From contig JBKHEA010000031.1 in assembly GCA_046541015.1 (NCBI GenBank), forward strand, positions 1 through 8,564: a stretch of DNA of 8,564 bases, written 5' to 3'. Below, in pieces: positions 1 through 4,770 of this stretch (position 1 is its first letter; each line of letters opens with the position of its first letter). This stretch comes from Liberiplasma sp046541015 (lineage in GTDB: Bacteria > Bacillota_I > Bacilli_A > Izemoplasmatales > Izemoplasmataceae). The notes beneath the pieces are model-generated. The model searched no databases and had not been told where the DNA came from. It was given only the letters and a program-made list of their open reading frames with translations. A program made the translations under genes and the position numbers.

Positions 1-2
1 AA

Positions 3-830
3 GATTGGTTAAAAAAAAAAACAAAAGAAAAAGCAAAAAAAAAACTCTCTACATTAAATGGTCATGTTGGGTATCCAGATGAACTCCCTCCATACTATGA
101 TCAGTTTGAAGTTCACGGTTATGAAGAAGGTTCTGACTTAGTAAAAGAACGTTTAGCAATGACAAAAATAATTAATACCTATGATTTTGCAAAATATAAT
201 AAAGCCCCAAATAAAAATTTATGGGGTATGCCAGCAAGTATGGTAAACGCTTATTATAGTCCAACCAACAATCAAATTGTTTTCCCTGCGGCTATCTTAC
301 AAGAACCATATTATAGTTTAAAACAAACCCCATCAGAAAACTATGGTGGTATCGGAGCTGTCATGGCCCATGAAATTTCTCATGCCTTCGATAATAATGG
401 GGCTAAATTCGATGAAACTGGGTCATTAAATAATTGGTGGACGGAAGATGACTTAAGCGCTTTTAAACAAAAAGCTAAAGATATGATTGAATTATTTGAT
501 GGTATAGAAACAGGCTTTGGCCCATGTAATGGCGAATTAACAGTATCAGAAAATATAGCTGATAGTGGTGGATTACGATGCGCACTAGAAGCTAGTAAAA
601 AAGGTGAAAACCATAATTTTGATGAATTTTTCAAAAACTGGGCTCGTGTATGGCGTAATAAAGCCTCAATAGAATATAGTCAATTATTATTAAGAGTTGA
701 TGTTCACGGACCGTCAATCTTAAGAGCAAATATGCAACTTAGTAACTTGCCTGAATTCCAAGACTTCTATAAAATTAGTCAAGAAGATAAAATGTATCTT
801 GAGAAAGAAAAAATGGTTAGTATTTGGTAA
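3..830 (+). CDS. pepO: M13 family zinc metallopeptidase (neprilysin/PepO type), C-terminal 275 residues, 5' end outside window
   Basis: M13 zinc endopeptidases cleave oligopeptides. The frame is open from the first complete codon at position 3, so the gene continues leftward; the ATG at 159 is internal, because the residues before it (an IGYP-like GYPDELPPYY segment at 69-101) are also M13-like. In the visible fragment, the substrate-binding NAYY motif is at 246-257, the zinc motif HEISH at 369-383, and the third-ligand motif ENIAD, followed by SGG, at 549-563. The conserved histidine and arginine of the C-terminal block are in DVHGP (705) and ILRAN (723). The protein ends in VSIW, typical of bacterial members. 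Full-length family members have about 630-650 residues, so roughly 360 are missing. All catalytic residues are present and no internal stop is seen, so it looks functional. The fragment cannot show whether a signal peptide or membrane anchor exists; PepO relatives of lactic acid bacteria are cytoplasmic. The symbol is by family resemblance only. Confidence 0.93.
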   Translation, partial: DWLKKKTKEKAKKKLSTLNGHVGYPDELPPYYDQFEVHGYEEGSDLVKERLAMTKIINTYDFAKYNKAPNKNLWGMPASMVNAYYSPTNNQIVFPAAILQEPYYSLKQTPSENYGGIGAVMAHEISHAFDNNGAKFDETGSLNNWWTEDDLSAFKQKAKDMIELFDGIETGFGPCNGELTVSENIADSGGLRCALEASKKGENHNFDEFFKNWARVWRNKASIEYSQLLLRVDVHGPSILRANMQLSNLPEFQDFYKISQEDKMYLEKEKMVSIW

Positions 831-845
831 GATTTTTATAAAATA

Positions 846-882
846 AAAAAAGCATGCGTATTTAACTATTGCATGCTTTTTT
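846..882 (+). terminator. Rho-independent terminator of the M13 peptidase gene
   Basis: An A-run followed by GCATGC (852-857) pairs with GCATGC (871-876) followed by six T residues. The 13-nt loop lies at 858-870. The hairpin starts 15 nt after the stop codon. With the flanking A and T runs it could also work in the opposite direction, but no minus-strand gene ends here. Confidence 0.85.
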
Positions 883-903
883 ACTAAACAGAATTTTGAT
901 AAA

Positions 904-912
904 TGCTATAAT
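904..912 (+). promoter_or_regulatory. Extended -10 promoter of the methyltransferase gene
   Basis: The sequence TGCTATAAT is a perfect extended -10 (TGn-TATAAT) for a sigma-70/SigA-type factor. No good -35 box lies 16-18 nt upstream, which fits extended -10 promoters. Transcription would start near 919, giving a leader of about 18 nt that contains the GGAGGA ribosome site (928-933). Confidence 0.65.
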
Positions 913-936
913 AGAGAAAAATAGTATGGAGGACAT

Positions 937-1734
937 ATGAAAACAACCCATAAAAACAATAAGCTTGCTTGGGAAGAAGCCTATGATAAGGCCCCAGATA
1001 GTTTTAAATCAATTACTAATCAATTACAGAATAATCCAAAATCTTTCTTAAACCCTCTTTTAATACAAGCATTTAATCACATTGATTTAAACAATAAAGT
1101 CGTTGCGCAGTTTTCATGTAATAATGGCCGTGAAACGTTGGCAATGCAAATTGTTTATAACATTAATAAAGTTTATGGTTTTGACATTGCTTCTAATATG
1201 ATTAGGGATGCAAAAAAGACAACTGAATCTCTGAATCTCGATGCCAGTTTTATTGCAACAGACATTTTAGATATTGATGAAAGTTTTAACAATACTTTTG
1301 ATGTTGTCGTCATGATGATTGGGGCTATTACATGGTTTGAGTCCTTAGAAGAAGTATTTGCTGTTGTTAAACGCGTTTTGAAAGATGATGGCTATTTTGT
1401 CTTAATTGATGGTCATCCACTAACTATGATGTTTGCGTTTGATTACGAAAAAGAGTACGACCCAAATTGTCCGTATGGCCTACAGCATAATTATTTTAAA
1501 ACAACCCCTTTTATTGATGACAATGGAATGTATTATATGACACAACAGGTTTATGAGTCATTACCGTTTACATCGTATTCGCATACACTAAGTGAAATCA
1601 TTAATAGCCTAGTAAAAAACGGGTTAAATATTAAGTTATTTGAAGAAAGTAACCTAAACTTACTCGATAATTTCTCGGATTTGCATGAAAAGCATATTCC
1701 ACTAACTTTTTTAGCATTAAGTCAAAAGAAATAA
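937..1734 (+). CDS. Class I SAM-dependent methyltransferase, small-molecule type, substrate unknown
   Basis: A 265-residue protein with the Rossmann-like methyltransferase order. Motif I is at residues 55-66 (VVAQFSCNNGRE), the acidic post-I strand at 79-84 (VYGFDI) with the following helix NMIRDAKK, motif II near 104-113 (SFIATDILDI), motif IV at 121-128 (FDVVVMMI), and helix plus motif VI at 138-158 ending in DGYFVLID. The HPLTMMF stretch (160-166) and the C-terminal YSHTLSEIINSLVKNGL (214-230) belong to the cap and lid region. Motif I carries CNNGRE instead of the usual DxGCGTG, a form I associate with a Bacillota subfamily annotated only as methyltransferase. The start is the ATG 4 nt after GGAGG, and no other in-frame Met occurs before residue 70. 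No signal peptide is seen, so the protein should be cytoplasmic. It is transcribed alone from its own promoter. The substrate cannot be read from the sequence. Confidence 0.85.
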   Translation: MKTTHKNNKLAWEEAYDKAPDSFKSITNQLQNNPKSFLNPLLIQAFNHIDLNNKVVAQFSCNNGRETLAMQIVYNINKVYGFDIASNMIRDAKKTTESLNLDASFIATDILDIDESFNNTFDVVVMMIGAITWFESLEEVFAVVKRVLKDDGYFVLIDGHPLTMMFAFDYEKEYDPNCPYGLQHNYFKTTPFIDDNGMYYMTQQVYESLPFTSYSHTLSEIINSLVKNGLNIKLFEESNLNLLDNFSDLHEKHIPLTFLALSQKK

Positions 1735-1780
1735 ATAAAAATCGATCTTCAAGTGGTTGTTATATAAAAAATATTGATAA

Positions 1781-1812
1781 TTGCTATGAAAAATACTTCA
1801 AGGATGTATAAT
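1781..1812 (+). promoter_or_regulatory. Candidate promoter of the small ORF at 1842
   Basis: TATAAT is at 1807-1812. The best -35 candidate is TTGCTA at 1781-1786, but its 20-nt spacer is longer than usual. TTGATA at 1774 would be too far away (27 nt). No terminator is visible between the methyltransferase stop and this point, so read-through could also supply transcript. The -10 is therefore more certain than the -35. Confidence 0.45.
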
Positions 1813-1841
1813 AAAATTATCAAAGCAATAAAGGAGGGTTA

Positions 1842-2036
1842 ATTACGGACAAAGATAAAAAGTATTTTAGTTGTTCTGAAAAACATGAAATTGAATATCT
1901 TGCCAAAAAGTTTCAAGAACCCAAAGCAGAAGTTATTGCGAAAATAAAAGAACTTTGTAAGCAAAAAGTCATTAAACATTCAACGCATGAAGAAGCAGAA
2001 CAAGCCTTAATCAACGTAGGATTTCATAAGAAATAA
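1842..2036 (+). CDS. Small basic protein of unknown function (63-64 aa) with a non-canonical start codon (ATT or ACG)
   Basis: The frame is open from the in-frame stop at 1812 to the TAA at 2034-2036 and contains no ATG, GTG or TTG at all. A perfect Shine-Dalgarno (AGGAGG, 1832-1837) lies just upstream, so initiation must use ATT at 1842 (4 nt after GGAGG) or ACG at 1845 (7 nt after). ACG is one transition from ATG. The product, beginning [I/T]DKDKKYFSCSEKHEIEYLA, is rich in Lys and Glu, has two Cys, and looks like two helices: residues about 14-36, then 43-60 with HEEAEQALINVGF. No signal peptide or membrane segment is seen. The middle loosely recalls short DUF3606-type proteins (a KF-containing helix after a charged start), but I would not assign the family. 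Evidence that it is real: strong ribosome site, a -10 box, protein-like composition and a terminator directly after the stop. Confidence 0.6.
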   Translation: MTDKDKKYFSCSEKHEIEYLAKKFQEPKAEVIAKIKELCKQKVIKHSTHEEAEQALINVGFHKK

Positions 2037-2072
2037 AAAAATAGACAATGGTTTCCCATTGTCTATTTTTTT
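2035..2072. terminator. Shared bidirectional intrinsic terminator between convergent genes
   Basis: An 11-bp perfect stem (2041-2051 with 2056-2066) and a 4-nt TTTC loop are flanked by an A-run on the left and a T-run on the right, extending the pairing to about 17 bp. It ends the small plus-strand ORF (stop at 2036) and the minus-strand ABC operon. The stop codon of the ATPase gene (2071-2073) lies within the T-run. Confidence 0.9.
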
Positions 2073-2775
2073 ATCTTACTTTATGCATAAAATCTTTTAA
2101 TCCTTTTGTGCTTGGTTTATCTAAAATATCTGGTGGTCCTTGTTCAATAATTTTTCCTTGTTCCATAAAGATAACGTAATCAGCAAAATCTCTTACAAAA
2201 CTGATAACATGCGTTACAAACATAAATGTTTTACCAGAGTCTTTTAAGTTTTCAACGGCTGTTAATACTTCATGCGTCAAGATTGGGTCAAGTGATGAGG
2301 TTGGTTCATCTAAAAAAATAATTTCTGGATTTAAGGACAATGCACGTGCAAGGGATGCACGCTGTGCTTGACCTCCTGATACATTTTTTGGTAACTTGTG
2401 GGCTTGATCTGCAAGTTGTAACTTCGATAAGTTCTCCATTGCAACTTTTTTAGCTTCTTCTTTATTAAAACCACGCGTTTTTTCTAATATTAACGTGATA
2501 TTATCTAAAAGCGTAATATGGGGAAACAAATTATGGTGTTGGAAGACAAAGCCTACACGTTTTTTATGGGTATCAGAGTTAACAGGATAATCATTGATTT
2601 TCACTTTGCCAGAACTAGGTTTTTCTAGCCCAGACAAAATTCTAAGTAAAGTCGATTTTCCTGAACCTGAGACACCAATAATTCCGATTGAATTATAGCC
2701 TTCAAGTTTTAAATCTAAATTGTCGATAACCTTTACATCATAATAATGATTTAATTTTTCTATATCAATTTTCAT
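2071..2775 (-). CDS. Polar amino acid ABC transporter, ATP-binding subunit (GlnQ/HisP type)
   Basis: This is the cytoplasmic ATPase that powers the importer encoded with it. With a start at 2775 the protein has 234 residues, near the usual 240-250. Walker A is GVSGSGKST (34-42), the Q-loop glutamine is Q79 (VFQHH), the ABC signature VSGGQ is at 132-136, Walker B is IIFLDEP (152-158), followed by the D-loop SSLD, and the switch histidine is H189 (FVTHV). The tail MEQGKIIEQGPPDIL is typical of amino acid importers. Two ATGs are possible. The one at 2787 touches the Shine-Dalgarno AAAGGAG with no spacer, so I prefer 2775, which lies 12 nt from GGAG and overlaps the permease stop as ATGA. Translational coupling is therefore likely. 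It is the last gene of the operon. The specific amino acid cannot be told from this subunit. Confidence 0.94.
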   Translation of the reverse strand: MKIDIEKLNHYYDVKVIDNLDLKLEGYNSIGIIGVSGSGKSTLLRILSGLEKPSSGKVKINDYPVNSDTHKKRVGFVFQHHNLFPHITLLDNITLILEKTRGFNKEEAKKVAMENLSKLQLADQAHKLPKNVSGGQAQRASLARALSLNPEIIFLDEPTSSLDPILTHEVLTAVENLKDSGKTFMFVTHVISFVRDFADYVIFMEQGKIIEQGPPDILDKPSTKGLKDFMHKVR

Positions 2776-3527
2776 TCTAAAGACCATCTCCTTTCAAGCC
2801 ACTTAGTAAATTGTGAAAGTGGGATGGTAATCATAAGATATAAAGCCCACATTATAATATAACCCTCAGCATAAGCAAAGGTTCTAGATTGTGCAATTTG
2901 AATTGAATAATATAAATCAGTAAAGCTAATGACACTTAAGAGTGCACTTCCTTTAATAATTAAAGAAAAATTATTCATTAAAGGAGGCATGAGAATGCGA
3001 ATAACTTGTGGAATAATAATGTAACGATAACGCTGAAATCCAGTAAATCCAAATAAATCCATTGCCATATGTTGATCTTCACCTATACTAGAAAAAGCGC
3101 TTTTAAAGATATTTGTCATATAAGGCGTAATATAAATAGTTAATCCCAAGATTCCCATAATACCACGTTCATAGACATTAAATGCTGGACCAATCATAAA
3201 AGCCATGGCAACAATCATAACTAGAAGGGGTGTTCCATAAATAATTTCAGTAAAAACATCTACAAACGCTTTAAATGCAATAAACTTAGTACTTATAAGC
3301 AAATAGAGTAAGAAACCTAAAATCACACTACCTAATAACGCTACTAATGAAATAAGTATGGTATAAAAATACCCTTCAATCATGATGTCAACATAGCCAC
3401 TTAATAAACTTAAATTGAAAGGTCTTTGTTGCCTTAGGGCAACAAAGACAGCAAATCCAACAAAAAATAGTGTCGATACGACATAACTTAAAGTTTTTAA
3501 ATTACGATCATTTTTTTTAGTCTTCAT
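2772..3527 (-). CDS. Polar amino acid ABC transporter, permease subunit (HisM/GlnP family)
   Basis: A 251-residue integral membrane protein. Hydrophobic segments fall near residues 13-31, 53-79, 93-113, 122-141, 187-205 and 221-240, so about six helices; the first looks like an extra N-terminal helix compared with five-helix family members. The coupling (EAA) loop that docks on the ATPase is at 154-174, with A155, G160 and the closing IIPQV. The EIIYGTPLLV segment (94-103) matches the family RGTPLLV signature except that Tyr replaces Arg. The start overlaps the binding-protein gene by 11 nt and has no visible Shine-Dalgarno; it is the only in-frame start before residue 49, and an in-frame stop lies just upstream, so translation probably depends on ribosomes ending the upstream gene. 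The stop is TGA, which argues against a Mycoplasma-type code. Only one permease gene is present, so a homodimer is expected. Confidence 0.93.
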   Translation of the reverse strand: MKTKKNDRNLKTLSYVVSTLFFVGFAVFVALRQQRPFNLSLLSGYVDIMIEGYFYTILISLVALLGSVILGFLLYLLISTKFIAFKAFVDVFTEIIYGTPLLVMIVAMAFMIGPAFNVYERGIMGILGLTIYITPYMTNIFKSAFSSIGEDQHMAMDLFGFTGFQRYRYIIIPQVIRILMPPLMNNFSLIIKGSALLSVISFTDLYYSIQIAQSRTFAYAEGYIIMWALYLMITIPLSQFTKWLERRWSLE

Positions 3528-4332
3528 TGATAAAGAATTCTAATCCGTAACGTTCTAATAACGCAGAAACTTCAGGGTCCCATTTAGCGGATAGTGTTTC
3601 ATATAAACCACCTGGTTCATCCATTGTTGCAATAAATGCATTTGCTTGTTCAAGCAATTCATCATTACCTTTTGCAACTGCCATGCCTATTGGACTAGAT
3701 TCAAATGGATCCCATACTACAACAGTCGTATCTGGGTTTGCACGATGGCCATTGGTTACAGGGAATGAACTCATTAATAAGATATCACCAGTACCTTGTG
3801 AAATTTCATTAACTGCGGTGTTTAAATCAACAGCTTCTGAAACATCTTTTCCTAAAGATTGTGGAATAGATGCAGATACTTGAGATGCGATACCTACATA
3901 TTGAGCCTCTTCAATAGCGAGCAACTCTTCAGTAGTTGTATCTTCAGTGATATCATTATCGTCAGCAAAATCTTTATTAACTAAAGATATAATTTTAAAG
4001 TAAAAATATGGATCTGAAAAATCAACAACTTCAGCACGTTCTTCAGTAATACTCATCGATGCAATAATAATATCAATTTCTCCACTATTAAGTGCAGGAA
4101 TTAATGACCCAAATTGGGTATTAACAATTTCAACTTCTCGACCAATATATTCTCCGAAAGCTTCTGCGACATCAACACTGATTCCGATAGGTTCATCATC
4201 TTCAATCGTTTCAAATGGTGGATAACGTAAATCCATACCTACGCGTAATACATCCTCATCACTTCTGCCACACGCAGCTAGTAAGAATATTCCTAAAAAC
4301 AAAGTACTTACTAATAATAATTTTTTCATCAT
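3517..4332 (-). CDS. Amino acid ABC transporter substrate-binding lipoprotein (SBP_bac_3 family)
   Basis: This surface lipoprotein captures the amino acid and hands it to the permease. The N-terminus MMKKLLLVSTLFLGIFLLAAC has a basic start, a hydrophobic core and a lipobox ending at Cys21, so it should be lipid-anchored to the membrane outer face. The mature part follows the type 2 periplasmic-binding fold: LRVGMDLRYPPFE (29-41), GISVDVAEAFGEYIG (50-64), FGSLIPALNSGEIDIIIASMSITEER (74-99) and VDFSDPYF (103-110). R99 aligns with the arginine that holds the ligand carboxylate, and D183 (GTGDILLM) with the residue that holds its amino group. These support an L-amino acid ligand, but which one is not visible. 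Two adjacent ATGs (4332 and 4329) are 4 and 7 nt after GGAG; either could start. It is the first gene of the operon. Confidence 0.94.
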   Translation of the reverse strand: MMKKLLLVSTLFLGIFLLAACGRSDEDVLRVGMDLRYPPFETIEDDEPIGISVDVAEAFGEYIGREVEIVNTQFGSLIPALNSGEIDIIIASMSITEERAEVVDFSDPYFYFKIISLVNKDFADDNDITEDTTTEELLAIEEAQYVGIASQVSASIPQSLGKDVSEAVDLNTAVNEISQGTGDILLMSSFPVTNGHRANPDTTVVVWDPFESSPIGMAVAKGNDELLEQANAFIATMDEPGGLYETLSAKWDPEVSALLERYGLEFFINED

Positions 4333-4360
4333 GACACTCCTTTTTTATCCTTTATAAAAT

Positions 4361-4381
4361 TTACCTACTATTAAAAGGTAA
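4361..4381. promoter_or_regulatory. Inverted repeat at the ABC operon transcription start, possible operator
   Basis: TTACCT (4361-4366) and AGGTAA (4376-4381) form a perfect 6-bp inverted repeat with a 9-nt spacer. It lies directly downstream of the leftward -10 box, covering the predicted start point near 4379. It could be a repressor operator or a weak leader hairpin. Such short repeats arise by chance in AT-rich DNA. Confidence 0.3.
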
Positions 4382-4385
4382 GTTA

Positions 4386-4414
4386 ATTATAAAGTTTGAA
4401 TCTCAAATCAACAA
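4386..4414 (-). promoter_or_regulatory. Promoter of the amino acid ABC transporter operon
   Basis: Read on the minus strand, TTGTTG (4414-4409) and TATAAT (4391-4386) are separated by exactly 17 nt. The start would be near 4379, giving a leader of about 46 nt before the ATG at 4332, which includes the AAGGAG ribosome site. Confidence 0.65.
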
Positions 4415-4665
4415 CATATATGCTTAAGATTTCTTATTTTTATTGTATATGATTTTTACACCTATCACAATTAATATAATAAGGATTTATTTTATCAATC
4501 TACCTGATAAACAGACAAAATTGACCAATTATAAGGAATAATTAAACATGTTTCTAATTTGAAATACTTTCTAAAAAGCGCTTAAATGTGGCAATATAGC
4601 GGATAGTAAAGTAAATAACCTAAAGTAAGTAAGTGTATTAAATATATTTGATATGCATTTATCAC

Positions 4666-4692
4666 TTGACTTTGATTTTTATCGTTTATGAT
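4666..4692 (+). promoter_or_regulatory. Candidate promoter of the fasciclin lipoprotein gene
   Basis: TTGACT (4666-4671) and TATGAT (4687-4692) resemble SigA boxes, but with a short 15-nt spacer. The start would be near 4699, leaving a leader of about 70 nt that contains the Shine-Dalgarno and hairpin described next. Confidence 0.5.
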
Positions 4693-4728
4693 GAAGCTAC
4701 GAAACAAAAAATTAAACTTAAATAAGAA

Positions 4729-4770
4729 GGGAGGATCAATACCTAAAACATGGTATTGAACTAAAATATG
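4729..4770 (+). promoter_or_regulatory. Split ribosome-binding site with intervening hairpin, fasciclin gene
   Basis: The Shine-Dalgarno GGGAGG (4729-4734) is 33 nt before the ATG at 4768, too far for direct use. TCAATACC (4736-4743) and GGTATTGA (4752-4759) form a perfect 8-bp stem around the loop TAAAACAT. Folding this stem leaves 1 + 8 = 9 nt between Shine-Dalgarno and ATG, a normal spacing. The geometry is like that known for phage T4 gene 38. An alternative ATG at 4750 lies across the loop and stem edge; it is in frame but followed by TAA at 4762, so it cannot extend the protein. Confidence 0.55.

Larger units (their letters stand above)
4333..4767. other. Divergent intergenic region between the ABC operon and the fasciclin lipoprotein gene
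   Basis: This 435-nt, very AT-rich stretch holds no convincing coding frame. It contains the leftward ABC promoter (4386-4414), the rightward promoter (4666-4692) and the unusual ribosome-site hairpin of the fasciclin gene. Between the promoters are an AAGCGCTT palindrome (4576-4583), a TAAAGTAA direct repeat with a 14-nt period (4607 and 4621), and an isolated TATAAT (4475-4480) without a usable -35. I see no riboswitch or tRNA pattern. Confidence 0.6.

Noticed and set aside
380..634. Minus-strand frame of 84 codons
   Set aside because: Antisense to the conserved zinc-site region of the peptidase, with no ribosome site or recognisable protein.
159..830. Reading the M13 peptidase as a complete 223-residue gene starting at ATG 159
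   Set aside because: The frame is open to the window edge, the upstream residues match the M13 family, and no ribosome site precedes 159.
926..940. Four-codon frame ATG-GAG-GAC-ATA-TGA overlapping the methyltransferase start
   Set aside because: Its ATG is part of the Shine-Dalgarno region and has no ribosome site itself; it is most likely a by-product of the GGAGGACAT sequence.
3683..3883. Plus-strand frame of 66 codons
   Set aside because: Lies wholly antisense to the conserved binding-protein gene and has no protein character of its own.
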